Shown here: positions 49,986-59,405 of the stretch, one piece after another
Position numbering within the stretch: position 1 is the first letter of the stretch
Layout: each line of letters starts with the position of its first letter
Notes under the pieces: model-generated
What the model saw: the letters and a program-made list of their open reading frames with translations, nothing else
Told to the model about the DNA's origin: nothing
Database searches by the model: none
NCBI GenBank assembly: GCA_965221135.1
Contig: CBDCRZ010000003.1
Location: 186,001-250,000 of the forward strand
DNA from: Sansalvadorimonas sp965221135
Lineage (GTDB): Bacteria > Pseudomonadota > Gammaproteobacteria > Pseudomonadales > Endozoicomonadaceae
Length of the DNA: 64,000 nucleotides
Direction: 5' to 3'
Program-made: the position numbers and the translations under genes

Positions 49986-50810
49986 ATGGGCATAAGAAGT
50001 CTTCGATTACTGACAATAACCGGTCTTCTGGCGGTTCTGGTTGGATGTCAGTCCGTACGCACAACCCAGGGCGGAGCAGTGGGTGTCGACCGACAGCAGC
50101 ATATGTTCACGCTACTGTCGGAGAAAGAAGTGGATGCCATGTCTAAGGCTTCTTATAAAGAAATGCGCCAGAGCGCCAGTAAAGAGAAGCGTCTGGTTAC
50201 AGAGGGTAAACCCCTGAAACGCTTACAAACCATCGCCGATCGGCTGGTGGCCCAGGTGGGTGTATTCCGCAAAGATGCCAGCCAGTGGCCCTGGCAGGTC
50301 AGCCTGATCGACAATGAACAGCTGAATGCCAGTGCACTGCCCGGCGGCCGTATCGTGTTCTACACAGGCATTATCGACAAACTCGAACTCACCGATGATG
50401 AGATTGCCGCCATTATGGGGCATGAAATAGCACACGCTCTGAGAGAGCATGGGCGGGAAGCTATCTCAGAGGCCTATATGGTGCAGCTCAGCACCGGTTT
50501 AGCGGGCGCACTGCTGGGTGCAACCAAAGAGACCATGGATTTAGGTCATCAGTTGGTGCACTACGCCCTGACCCTGCCCAATAGTCGGGAGAAAGAGAGT
50601 GAAGCTGATGTGATTGGCCTCGAACTGATGGCCCGTGCGGGATACAACCCAAATGCTGCCGTCAGCCTCTGGAAGAAAATGGCTGCCCAGAGTGGTGAGC
50701 GACCACCAGAGTTTATGAGTACTCACCCAGCGACGGATACCCGGATTAAAGATTTGAAACATTATATTCCGCGTGTGGAAGGGTTTTATCGGGTGGCTGG
50801 TGGGAGCTAA
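49986..50810 (+). CDS. loiP: M48-family lipoprotein metalloprotease (LoiP/YggG-like)
   Basis: 274 residues from the ATG at 49986, with AGGTGG eight bases upstream. The lipoprotein signal LLAVLVGC places the modified Cys near residue 21. The zinc site is GHEIAHALREHGREA, and the third ligand lies in KESEADVIGLELMARAGY. Related E. coli LoiP and BepA act on outer-membrane protein quality. The final HPATDTRIKDL is typical. The stop overlaps the start of the HNH gene (TAATG), so the two are translationally coupled. Confidence 0.93.
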   Translation: MGIRSLRLLTITGLLAVLVGCQSVRTTQGGAVGVDRQQHMFTLLSEKEVDAMSKASYKEMRQSASKEKRLVTEGKPLKRLQTIADRLVAQVGVFRKDASQWPWQVSLIDNEQLNASALPGGRIVFYTGIIDKLELTDDEIAAIMGHEIAHALREHGREAISEAYMVQLSTGLAGALLGATKETMDLGHQLVHYALTLPNSREKESEADVIGLELMARAGYNPNAAVSLWKKMAAQSGERPPEFMSTHPATDTRIKDLKHYIPRVEGFYRVAGGS

Positions 50811-51124
50811 TGGCTGACAGTTGGAATATCCCTGACTGGCTTGAGAAAGAGGTCAGGGAGAGAGAGCAGGTTTGCGTTTATTGCCGTAACGAGTTTACTC
50901 CCCATGCTGTATCAGTGAAGTCCTCTTCCAGTTGGGAGCATATTGTTAATGATGCAACAATCATAACCCGTGAAAACATTGCTCTTTGTTGTCGGGGTTG
51001 TAATTCCAGTAAAGGGCAAAAGCAGCTTTCTGTTTGGCTGCAATCGAAGTACTGCACGGAGAGAGGTGTTACTCCTGAATCTGTTGCATCAATTATTCAA
51101 CAGGCAATACAAAGTGGGTTGTAG
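50810..51124 (+). CDS. Small HNH-family protein
   Basis: 104 residues. A zinc-bound HNH fold is indicated by CVYC near residue 22, SSWEHIVND (the catalytic-His segment), ENIALCCRGCNSSKGQK (Asn and second Cys pair) and a final hydrophobic WLQSKYC. HNH proteins of this size are usually nucleases; whether this one cuts DNA is not known. It begins at the last base of the loiP stop codon, so it shares the transcript, with no modification or restriction gene nearby. Confidence 0.8.
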   Translation: MADSWNIPDWLEKEVREREQVCVYCRNEFTPHAVSVKSSSSWEHIVNDATIITRENIALCCRGCNSSKGQKQLSVWLQSKYCTERGVTPESVASIIQQAIQSGL

Positions 51125-51193
51125 AGCGAAAACAATAGCGCCCAGGATCGGGAATTATAGGAGTTGTTTTTTAAGACGATAGATTGGACGGCC

Positions 51194-51263
51194 AGTGCCT
51201 TTGGACAGGAATAGTCCACTCGATGGAGGAAGTGAATTCTCGTCTTTCCGATGGTATCTCGAT
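51194..51263 (+). repeat. Direct repeat flanking the ankyrin gene, left copy
   Basis: 70 bases beginning AGTGCCTTTGGACAGG. It aligns without gaps to 52750-52819 with about 51 identical positions by my count; the shared ends are AGTGCCTTTG and CGTCTTTCCG. Lies in the 252-base gap before the ankyrin gene. Confidence 0.75.
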
Positions 51264-51376
51264 GATCACAGTTCTCCTCTAAATCTAATGCATGACACCA
51301 GGCAAAGATTAAGCTCGACAGCCCAGCAGGCTGCTAGTCTCTGTATGCCATCTGGTAAGCACGAGGCGAGCAGCTT

Positions 51377-52648
51377 ATGAATAATTCAGGTTTTGGTTTT
51401 GGTTTTGTTGTTGGCCGGGCCGGGTTTAATGCGGCCGTAATATATAATTCATGTTTATTATTGTTGTTTGTGTTCACAGTGCCTGCGTACTGTGGGGAAT
51501 TTGAGACAGGTTTAATAGAAGCCATTATAAATGGTAATGCCGGTAAACTTCAGAAGCTGCTTCATCGTGAACTTAAGATTCGTGGGTTTGTAAAATCCAT
51601 TGACCCTAAAAAGTATTACCCCCCAGAGGAGAGACCCAGAGGCAGACCGCCGAGTCAGCGCAGTTTAAGAAATTTAAAAGAAGATGGTGGAGAGGAAGAT
51701 AGCAGAATAGAAAGGCTCCTGACTTATGAAGATAAGTATTTCACACCTTTACAGCTGGCGGCTCATTATTCCACACCGGATGTTATTCAGGTGTTGATTA
51801 ATGCGGGTGCTGATCAAAATCAGACAGTCACCATTGATATGATCAGGGACAGTGACCTTTCCGTTCCTGCTCTGGGGGTAGCTATATCCCAAAATAAGTT
51901 GGATAACGTGAAGGTGCTTCTTCTGAATCGTGAGGACGATGGGTGTATTGATGGGGGTAACTATGAATGTTTTCGTCCCTTTACTTATCTGACAAGTGAT
52001 AGTGATATAAAAATATTTGTATTGCTTTTGAATCATTATAAAAAAGATGTAGAGTCAGATAGCCTCGAAGAGCCCCTTTACCCTCTAGAGTATGCTGCTG
52101 AAAGTCCTCATTTATTTGATTCACTAGTTACCCATGGGGCGGATGAGAATACTGTTAATGCCTTTTTCAGGTCAGTGCTATTTTATGCCCTGGGGAGGGA
52201 GGATAAACCAAAAGTCGCAGCCCTCTTGAGTTTAGAACGACTGAGTAAAGCCAAGATCAATGTCCCTGATAGATTCTCAAGATACCACGGGATGAATACC
52301 CTCCTGCACATGACTGCTCGTAATGGCGACATGGAAGCGACGGAGTGGTTAATAAGTCATGGTGCTGACTTATCAGCACTGAATAAAAAGAATGAAACGC
52401 CTTTAATGGTGACCTGGGCAAGTAGTCGTGATCGTCGCGATATGATTGAACTGTTGTGCAGTACACTTTCTTCAGTAGGAACCCCTCATGCTCAAGATAT
52501 AGGAATAGCCTCAAAGCGAGGTTATCTTGTTTCGTTGCAGTCATGGGCGAAATCTGCGGTGATAAAAAACTACTCCAGAGAGAGTGTTGCAAACGTATTG
52601 CCTGTTCATGTTTTGAACGGTACTTATGGTATTAAGAGCGCCCCCTAA
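51377..52648 (+). CDS. Exported ankyrin-repeat protein
   Basis: 423 residues. A hydrophobic segment after a Gly/Phe-rich start (NSCLLLLFVFTVPAYCGE, about 24-41) looks like a signal peptide. Ankyrin repeats are seen at ~122-150 (FTPLQLAAHYSTPDVIQVLI, then NAGADQNQ) and ~310-350 (NTLLHMTARNGDMEATEWLI, then SHGADLSALNKKNETPLMV), with degenerate units between. A charged linker (EERPRGRPPSQRSLRNLKED) precedes them. Ankyrin proteins mediate protein binding and in host-associated bacteria are often effectors; here only export is suggested. AT-richer than its neighbours and bracketed by 70-bp direct repeats. Confidence 0.82.
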   Translation: MNNSGFGFGFVVGRAGFNAAVIYNSCLLLLFVFTVPAYCGEFETGLIEAIINGNAGKLQKLLHRELKIRGFVKSIDPKKYYPPEERPRGRPPSQRSLRNLKEDGGEEDSRIERLLTYEDKYFTPLQLAAHYSTPDVIQVLINAGADQNQTVTIDMIRDSDLSVPALGVAISQNKLDNVKVLLLNREDDGCIDGGNYECFRPFTYLTSDSDIKIFVLLLNHYKKDVESDSLEEPLYPLEYAAESPHLFDSLVTHGADENTVNAFFRSVLFYALGREDKPKVAALLSLERLSKAKINVPDRFSRYHGMNTLLHMTARNGDMEATEWLISHGADLSALNKKNETPLMVTWASSRDRRDMIELLCSTLSSVGTPHAQDIGIASKRGYLVSLQSWAKSAVIKNYSRESVANVLPVHVLNGTYGIKSAP

Positions 52649-52749
52649 CAATCGCAGGACTTAGGCGACTAAATTCAGAAGGCGTACACAGCAGTATCGA
52701 TGACCGGGAATACGGGTATCTACTTCCAAAGGTCAGGGACTGACCGATT

Positions 52750-52819
52750 AGTGCCTTTGGGCAGGGAGAGCCCAGTCGGCGCGGAAAGTCGATTCCCGTC
52801 TTTCCGGTAGGAATCCGAT
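52750..52819 (+). repeat. Direct repeat flanking the ankyrin gene, right copy
   Basis: Counterpart of 51194-51263, beginning AGTGCCTTTGGGCAGG, about 100 bases after the ankyrin stop. Same orientation as the left copy. Confidence 0.75.
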
Positions 52820-52855
52820 AAAGCAGGAACCCGATAAAGAAAATTCGATCCCAAA

Positions 52856-53896
52856 TTAACTCATAAAGTTAACGGCTTCAGGATTTTTCAGCCGTAGGCC
52901 AGTTTCAGTGCCAGTCTCCAGGCCACAAGACGGCGAGCACTCAATCAATAGATCTTCACCACTTTTCAAAGTAATGCGAACCAGATTATTGTTGCCCCGA
53001 AAGCTGCTCTGCATCACCTTGCCGACAGCTGGCAGGGTAGGATCGCATTCCAGCTGCTCGGGACGAATCAACAGGGTTTGCTCTGATGCATCATGGGCTG
53101 TCGCTGGCGTGAATGTGCCAGCGGCAGTTTCAATCTGGCCTTGGGCATTGCGGGTGCCCTTGAGCAATGAACCTTCCCCAATAAACTGCGCAACAAAAGG
53201 ATTTGCAGGGTTTTGATAGAGATCCTGAGCCGTGCCCCATTGTGCCAGACGACCAGTGTCGAATAAGCCAATGGTGTCGGCAAAAGCAAAAGCTTCAGAC
53301 TGATCGTGGGTGACCATGATGGCACTGGTGCCAGCCTTTTTCAGCATGGTGCGTACTTCGTAACTCAGGCTTTGGCGCAGGCTGGTGTCCAGGTTGGAAA
53401 AGGGTTCATCCAACAGAATCAGGCGAGGAGCCGGAGCCAGTGCGCGGGCCAGTGCGACACGTTGTTGCTGGCCGCCAGACAGTTCCTGTGGAAGACGTTC
53501 TGCCAGTGCCGTCAGCCCTGTCAGGTCCAGCATCTCTTCGACTCGTTCCTTACGGTTTTTCTGGCCGTTAAGGCCAAAGCCGATATTGCCGGCCACAGTC
53601 AGGTGAGGAAAGAGGGCGTAATCCTGAAACACCATGCCCAGTTGGCGGTGCTCGGGAGAAAGGGTGTGGCCAGGCTTGGACAGCATGCTGCCAGCCAGGG
53701 AAATAGTGCCAGTATCAAGGTTTTCAAACCCGGCTATGGCCCGCAGGGTTGTGGTTTTACCACAGCCACTGGGGCCAAGCAGGCAGATGGTTTCGCCGGT
53801 TTGAATCTGGAAGGACAGATTGTGAACAACAGTCTCCCGCGTGCCCTCACTGGTGTAAGAGCAGGAGATATCACGAACATCCAGCAGTGTACTCAT
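52856..53896 (-). CDS. ABC transporter ATPase, Fe3+/spermidine type
   Basis: 346 residues. Walker A LGPSGCGKTTTLR, Q-loop VFQDYALFPH, signature LSGGQQQRVALARAL, Walker B RLILLDEPFSNLD and H-loop MVTHDQ are intact. A C-terminal TOBE-like region (~245-346) follows. By architecture it belongs to the FbpC/PotA group that energises ferric-iron or polyamine uptake. No permease or binding-protein gene lies nearby, so the partner must be encoded elsewhere. It starts 16 bases after the aminotransferase stop and is probably in its operon. Confidence 0.9.
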   Translation of the reverse strand: MSTLLDVRDISCSYTSEGTRETVVHNLSFQIQTGETICLLGPSGCGKTTTLRAIAGFENLDTGTISLAGSMLSKPGHTLSPEHRQLGMVFQDYALFPHLTVAGNIGFGLNGQKNRKERVEEMLDLTGLTALAERLPQELSGGQQQRVALARALAPAPRLILLDEPFSNLDTSLRQSLSYEVRTMLKKAGTSAIMVTHDQSEAFAFADTIGLFDTGRLAQWGTAQDLYQNPANPFVAQFIGEGSLLKGTRNAQGQIETAAGTFTPATAHDASEQTLLIRPEQLECDPTLPAVGKVMQSSFRGNNNLVRITLKSGEDLLIECSPSCGLETGTETGLRLKNPEAVNFMS

Positions 53897-53912
53897 TCGT
53901 TCTCTTAATGTA

Positions 53913-55094
53913 TTAGTCGTTCTGGGTTTTCAAGAAAGCCTGAACCAAAGGGATGAGTCGGTTAGCGACTTCTGTGACTTCATCCTGGGAGATGGTCAAT
54001 GCAGGTAAAAGACGGATTGTATTACCTGCGGTCACATTAATCAGCAAACCATTGTCCAAAGCTTCTTTTACCAGCTCGGCGCAAGGGTGTTCCAGCTCAA
54101 TGGCCAGCAGCAGACCCTGGCCACGAATCTCTTTAACACCTTCATAGTTAGCCAGCCCTTCCCGGAACAGTTTCAGGAACTGGTCACTGCGGGTTTGTAC
54201 ATTATCCAGCAGTTTTTCCTGCTCAATTGTGTCCAGTACGCTCAGAGCCACACTGCAGCAGAGCGGGTTGCCACCAAAGGTCGTGCCATGGCTGCCGGGT
54301 ACAAGAGCCGCAGCCGCTTCACCCTGGGCAAGGCAGGCACCGATGGGCACACCATTACCCAGACCTTTGGCGCTGGTGACAACATCCGGAGTGATGCCTT
54401 CGCCCTGAAAAGCGAACCAGTTGCCGGTACGGCCTGCACCGGTTTGAATCTCGTCAAGCATCAGCAACCAGCCGTTGTCATCGCAGAGTTCTCGCAAAGC
54501 CTTAAGGTAGCCAGCATCAGGAATATTAATTCCGCCTTCACCCTGTATCGGTTCCACCATCACCGCAACAATATCTTTGTTGTCAGAGTGTTGTTTGACC
54601 GCATCAACATCATTGAAAGGTACACGGTGGAAACCTTCGACCAGTGGGCCAAAACCAACTTTTGCTGCCGCGTTGGCTGTCGCAGTCAGGGTGGCCAGTG
54701 TACGGCCATGGAAGGCTCCATCCATCACAATAATGCCAGGATTTTCTATGCCTCGGCTGTGGGCGACACGACGGGCGATTTTAATCGCGCACTCGTTAGC
54801 TTCTGCACCTGAGTTGCAAAAGAATACGCGCTCCATACCTGTGAGAGCGGTTAACCGGTCTGATAGTTTGGTCTGGGCTTCGACACCATAGATATTTGAA
54901 GTGTGCAGAAGTTTGTTGCCCTGTTCTGCCAGTGTGCGGGAGATGTTCGGGTGGGAGTGACCAAGTCCGCATACCGCTATGCCGGAGAGCGCGTCCAGAT
55001 AACGTCGGCCGTTACCGTCTTCGAGCCAAACGCCTTGTCCCTGGGTGAAGGTGACGGGTAAACGGTTATAGGTGGACATCAGGTGATCGCTCAT
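53913..55094 (-). CDS. argD: Acetylornithine/succinyldiaminopimelate aminotransferase
   Basis: 393 residues. Class-III aminotransferase motifs: GIAVCGLGHSHP, FFCNSGAEANECAIKIAR, VEPIQGEGGINI, LMLDEIQTGAGRTG and the PLP lysine in TSAKGLGNGVPIG. ArgD transfers amino groups in arginine and lysine synthesis. Succinylornithine aminotransferase (AstC) is a close relative and cannot be excluded from sequence alone. Followed by the ABC ATPase gene. Confidence 0.92.
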   Translation of the reverse strand: MSDHLMSTYNRLPVTFTQGQGVWLEDGNGRRYLDALSGIAVCGLGHSHPNISRTLAEQGNKLLHTSNIYGVEAQTKLSDRLTALTGMERVFFCNSGAEANECAIKIARRVAHSRGIENPGIIVMDGAFHGRTLATLTATANAAAKVGFGPLVEGFHRVPFNDVDAVKQHSDNKDIVAVMVEPIQGEGGINIPDAGYLKALRELCDDNGWLLMLDEIQTGAGRTGNWFAFQGEGITPDVVTSAKGLGNGVPIGACLAQGEAAAALVPGSHGTTFGGNPLCCSVALSVLDTIEQEKLLDNVQTRSDQFLKLFREGLANYEGVKEIRGQGLLLAIELEHPCAELVKEALDNGLLINVTAGNTIRLLPALTISQDEVTEVANRLIPLVQAFLKTQND

Positions 55095-55447
55095 AATCCT
55101 GCTCTGGTTATTTGTCTATCAATGAGAAGGTGGTGCGCTGTTGGCGTTTTTTTCGCGGTTAGTCAATTTAGAATCAAACTGCTCGCTATCTCTTTTTTAA
55201 CAGTTTTTTCTATCAACTTTTTAAAAGCTGTTTCCAAATCTGTTTTCTAGAGTCCAAACAACAACTGCATATTAGCGATGGCGGGCGGTCTCTGGCAAAT
55301 AAACACCGTTTTTCCCGTTCTATTGGCAGTGCGGTGTGTTTGGGTGTCCGTTTTAGATGTTCTTTTTCTCGTGATTCCTGTTGTTCATTTGGTTGAGAGC
55401 CTTTGCCACCTTTATTTGCATGTGGCAAAGGCTGTGTGGACGCCCGG
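55095..55447. other. Gap between the large unknown gene and argD
   Basis: 353 bases. Near the left end lies AT-rich sequence that should carry the argD promoter. An inverted repeat at 55398-55433 may end the large gene. A 95-codon frame at 55213-55500 overlaps the large gene and has no support. Confidence 0.5.
55398..55433 (-). terminator. Hairpin after the large unknown gene
   Basis: Perfect 12-bp stem AGCCTTTGCCAC / GTGGCAAAGGCT with a 12-base loop, 15 bases beyond the stop codon. No T-run follows, so termination is probable from position only. Confidence 0.5.
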
Positions 55448-58400
55448 CTATTGAATGGCTTCCAGAGGTATGGCTGGCCAGCTCCACAGATAGGGGGCAC
55501 CAGTTAAGGCATCTATCGTGAACAGTGCCGTCTTATTGTTGCAGCGAATACGTTGCAGGGCATTTTCGGGAGCCATCGCGCTAATGATACCCGGCAGGCT
55601 CTCCTTGAAATTGAGAGTGAGCCACTGCCCTCTTTGCCAGTGTTGCAGCTGGCATTGCTTGAGGTCGAGTTTTTCAATTGCACCTGCAAAGACGGCTTTC
55701 AGGTTCAATTGAAGTGGTTGATTCAGGTTGTGGCCAGGTCTGAGGGTGTGGGTCATTCCTGTTTCAGAAAGTATAACCAGCCATTTATCCATGCCGGCTG
55801 GCAGGCAGGTGCCATCACTGGCCTGTTGAGAAAATGCCATTAAGGCCGGAATACCATAAAGGCCAGATTCCTGGTCGCTGATATCAATGGCTCGCCAGGT
55901 GTCACCGTCCACACTGACACAGGTGAAGACGCCAAACCTGTGACGTTCATTCGGATACATGACCACGGGGCGGTATTGGTTGGTAACATCGACAACACGC
56001 TGACCAGGGAACAATTCTTTATTGCGCTGATAGGCTGGCTTGGTAATTGCGGTTTCCAGAAAGCCCCGGCGCATGATTTTCACTGGCAGTTGTTGCAGCT
56101 GATGTTCGCTGTCGGCCTGTACCAGCAGGCCTGTTTCGTCCAGTTCTGCCACCCAGTCCTGGCGGGTTACCGGGTTAAAATCCAACGCTGTTGGTAAACC
56201 CTGACGTCGGCGGTTAATGGTGCGCAGCCAGGGGTCTCTTTCATCCAAAATCATCTCTTCGCTGACTCGCAGGCGTATCTCCTGGGCAAACTTCTGCGGG
56301 TCGGTAGAGACAGGAGACAGCACGTAATTAAGGAATGGGTCAGGAATTCGCTGAGAACTGCATTGATTACGGTTACACCAGCTTTGGCAGGCCTGAAACA
56401 CCCATGCGCTTAAGCTGTCGGAGCTCCAGTGGGCGAGCAGGTGTTCGGGAGTGCCGTTAATTAATTGTTCCAGTGCCTGTTGGTGGAAAGGCGTAGCACT
56501 GGCACCCATGGCCTCTAGGGTTTTACGGAGCAGCAGGTCACGGGGGCCAGGCAGCTGTGTCCAGTAGCGATAGAGGTTGAGCCCTGAAACAAGCAATACC
56601 GCCGTCCCGATAGAGTGGAATGGATGATTCACAAGGCGACCTTTTAGCCAGTTCATTGCATGCCCAAATGGACTGATTTCTATAAAGGGACGAAGGGTGG
56701 ACATCGTCTGGTCGCTGATGGGATTTGTTCGATCAGAGGTGTCCGGTTCGGATTCCGGCTCCATGTCAAAGGGAGTCCTTTCGGCCTCAGCTGCTTGTTG
56801 CCGGGCTTCTGCCTCTTCCAGTGCTCGCAATTTATCCCGCAGGTTGTCGGCATTATGATCCATCATACCAGCACTTTTTTTAGATCCTTTACCGCCACTG
56901 ACACGCAGGTTATGAGGGTCTACAGGTTTTTTGTCAGGTTCTGGTTTTTTGGGTTTCTGCTTAAAAGGCTGATCAGGGGATTTAATCTTTCCTGAAGTGC
57001 TGGATCCTGAAGAAGGCAGGCCTGCACCCTTGCCAGACCGGTTAGCTATAGCTGCAGAGAGCTGCTCGGAAAGTATAGGAGGCAGTTGTTTCTGCAGGTT
57101 AACCATTGCCTTGTCTTTTTCCTTTTGGTGTTTTTGGGCTGTAAGAATGTCGACAGGTTTGCCTTTTTCGGCTGGTTTCAGAGCAACCAGCTTGTCGGCA
57201 TTATCCAGTATGGCGCCAAAGGCTCTCTGCAAGGCTTCTGGGTCGAGCTGCTGCAGGCGGTTAGCATTGTCTATAGCAAGGCTGGGGTTCTGCGCGAGCA
57301 GTTCGTCCATTGTCATAGAGTTCTTCAAGCGTTCGCTTCTTCGTGGCAGGGGGGCAGTGTCAGCAGTTTTTTTTGGTTTCTTTGAATTATGCTGGTCTTT
57401 AGTGCTCTGGATATCAATCTCATCTTCACTGAGCCAGAGGTCTTTTTGAGAATCAGCTTGCGCCGTTTGTTTTCCGGTTTTCCCTGTTTCAGTTACAATA
57501 TTTTCGGCTTCTGTTGTTCTTGTTGTTTCTGGTGTTACTTTCACCGTTTTGTCAGGTTGCGCAGTTTTTACAGCTTTTCTTTTGGTTGCCGGAGGTTGCT
57601 CAGTTTCTTCGATAGGTGGAAGGTCGTTGTTAAGGGTGTCATCACTGACTATTCGGTTTGAGTCTAGTCGGTCGCCGTTTGCGGAGGGGAGCTTGTAAAT
57701 GGCATAGGGATAGCTTTCAAGATCAGCATTTGCCAGCACGGCTGGGTCTTCAGTGAGGGTCTCAATGGTTTCACTGTCTTTATCAAAAAGTACCGTTAAC
57801 TGCTTTTCAATGTTGTACCGACTCAAGCGGTAGACATTACTGATTCCCTTGTTTGTATAGTGCTCAATTATGAAGAAAGCCTGTGAAGCAAACCTGGGAG
57901 AGCTGGCAAACTGCAGCAGTTGACGAGCCGTCACATTTATTTCTTTTTTAGGGATTAGCTTGAGGCCATTTTCTTCCCGACTGTCCCAGTCGGCAGGCTT
58001 GGGCAGGCTACCAATGCGGTGAAACAGCTTTTCACCACTCTCTGCATCAATTCCGATGGCCAGATCCAGTCGGTGGTAAGCATCTGGTGGTGTTGATGAC
58101 AGGTAGTCCTTGAGATTTCTGCGGGGCATGAAATCTGCGCGGATCATACCCTGCTGAGCTTTGTCGACCTCAGTTGTGAGCAATTGTTTTGCCGGCCAGG
58201 TTGTGGCCAGGGCTATGCTGCCTTTCTGGGAAACGAAGGGGCTGTCAGTGGTTAAGGCATCAATCGGCATCAGAACGCGGGAAAAGGTACTTTCCCCTTC
58301 CGGTGAGCGTGTGGCGGTAACCAGTGCCAGCTGTCCACTCTGCCCACGATCGAGGGTTTGCAGTTGTTGTATCAGGCCTGCCGGAAGGTGGCTGACCTTT

Positions 58401-59311
58401 TCCTGGCCTCGGTTCGCAGGGTTAATAATAAAAATAGGGGCGTTTTTCTCGGCGACATTCGTCAGTCCAAGAAACTCTATATTGGCTCTGGCGCTAAGCA
58501 TGCCAAGGGACAGAAAGTAGCCTTTATGAAGCTCTTTACTGCTGGCCGGGTGTTTTTCAAGGGGCTGATCAATGGGGGGCAGCAGGTGAGTGACTTCGTT
58601 CAGAGCGTTAAGCAACACATAGTTCCAGTTGGCTCCCAGTCGAAAGCGTACTTTTAGTGACTCAAGAAAAACCGGAGAAAAAGGGAGCTCAGAACTGGCT
58701 GAGGGGTGGCCCAGAATCAGTTCACCCTCTGCTTTACTGCCCAGCAGCGGGATCACGGCTCCGGTATTGATATCCATGATGGCCAGTTTTTGTAGCGGGT
58801 AATCTTTCTCGGGGGGGAGCAGTCGGTGATCCCCCTCAAGTCGACCCTTTATCCACTCCTTGATATCGTTATTGAGCTTTGTGATGGATTCCTTGTGGCG
58901 CTTGTCTGCCCCCATGGTGGGCCAGCCTTTGGCTATGAGCGGGTCTTTACTGGAGTGAAACCCGCTGAAGTCCCTTAACGGAGTCTCTCCCGCTTGAACA
59001 GGGGGGAGAATCAAGGCTTTTACGGCAAGTGCCACAAGCGTGAAAAGCAGAGTCCGTGAGACTGTTTTTACTATGGCATAACCGATCATAGGTGCGTCTG
59101 TGCCCCCTGCAGCATTTTCGACCAACCTGTTGTTAGGTCCAGATATTGTTTGTTGTGCAGCTGTGTCTCTTGCCAGAGTTTTTGTTTGACTGGTTTTTGT
59201 GTCAGCAGTCATTGTGGCGAGAAGAGGCACAGGCTGTGGCGGAAGAGTGTAGAAGGAATTTGGCGCTTTGGTACCTGCTTTGTCAGACTCTGTTGATGGC
59301 TTGCCTGGCAT
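55448..59311 (-). CDS. Very large exported or membrane protein of unknown function
   Basis: 1287 residues from the first ATG (59311). The ATG at 59089 would start MIGYAIVKTVSRTLLFTLVA, a normal signal peptide ending PPVQA|GE; neither start has a strong Shine-Dalgarno. Residues ~110-560 are a non-repetitive, probably folded region. Residues ~570-870 are low-complexity and highly charged, with basic clusters (SKKPKKTAD, PLPRRSERLK near 655, KQKPKKPEPDKKP) and acidic stretches. A second hydrophobic segment is near 897-915 (GTAVLLVSGLNLYRYW), followed by a ~370-residue C-terminal domain with CQSWCNRNQC. No family recognised. If exported, the second segment may anchor it. Monocistronic. Confidence 0.75.
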   Translation of the reverse strand: MPGKPSTESDKAGTKAPNSFYTLPPQPVPLLATMTADTKTSQTKTLARDTAAQQTISGPNNRLVENAAGGTDAPMIGYAIVKTVSRTLLFTLVALAVKALILPPVQAGETPLRDFSGFHSSKDPLIAKGWPTMGADKRHKESITKLNNDIKEWIKGRLEGDHRLLPPEKDYPLQKLAIMDINTGAVIPLLGSKAEGELILGHPSASSELPFSPVFLESLKVRFRLGANWNYVLLNALNEVTHLLPPIDQPLEKHPASSKELHKGYFLSLGMLSARANIEFLGLTNVAEKNAPIFIINPANRGQEKVSHLPAGLIQQLQTLDRGQSGQLALVTATRSPEGESTFSRVLMPIDALTTDSPFVSQKGSIALATTWPAKQLLTTEVDKAQQGMIRADFMPRRNLKDYLSSTPPDAYHRLDLAIGIDAESGEKLFHRIGSLPKPADWDSREENGLKLIPKKEINVTARQLLQFASSPRFASQAFFIIEHYTNKGISNVYRLSRYNIEKQLTVLFDKDSETIETLTEDPAVLANADLESYPYAIYKLPSANGDRLDSNRIVSDDTLNNDLPPIEETEQPPATKRKAVKTAQPDKTVKVTPETTRTTEAENIVTETGKTGKQTAQADSQKDLWLSEDEIDIQSTKDQHNSKKPKKTADTAPLPRRSERLKNSMTMDELLAQNPSLAIDNANRLQQLDPEALQRAFGAILDNADKLVALKPAEKGKPVDILTAQKHQKEKDKAMVNLQKQLPPILSEQLSAAIANRSGKGAGLPSSGSSTSGKIKSPDQPFKQKPKKPEPDKKPVDPHNLRVSGGKGSKKSAGMMDHNADNLRDKLRALEEAEARQQAAEAERTPFDMEPESEPDTSDRTNPISDQTMSTLRPFIEISPFGHAMNWLKGRLVNHPFHSIGTAVLLVSGLNLYRYWTQLPGPRDLLLRKTLEAMGASATPFHQQALEQLINGTPEHLLAHWSSDSLSAWVFQACQSWCNRNQCSSQRIPDPFLNYVLSPVSTDPQKFAQEIRLRVSEEMILDERDPWLRTINRRRQGLPTALDFNPVTRQDWVAELDETGLLVQADSEHQLQQLPVKIMRRGFLETAITKPAYQRNKELFPGQRVVDVTNQYRPVVMYPNERHRFGVFTCVSVDGDTWRAIDISDQESGLYGIPALMAFSQQASDGTCLPAGMDKWLVILSETGMTHTLRPGHNLNQPLQLNLKAVFAGAIEKLDLKQCQLQHWQRGQWLTLNFKESLPGIISAMAPENALQRIRCNNKTALFTIDALTGAPYLWSWPAIPLEAIQ

Positions 59312-59405
59312 GCTTGTCTGGAGAGGGGGCTTTCATCGGGTTTTCTGTCTATGAGGAGGTCATGTATACTCGCCTGAAAAATGACTTGGGATTTAAGGTG
59401 GCATT

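Noticed and set aside
55213..55500. 95-codon frame after the large unknown gene
   Set aside because: Overlaps the 3' end of the 1287-codon gene on the same strand, has no ribosome-binding site, and covers the hairpin at 55398-55433.
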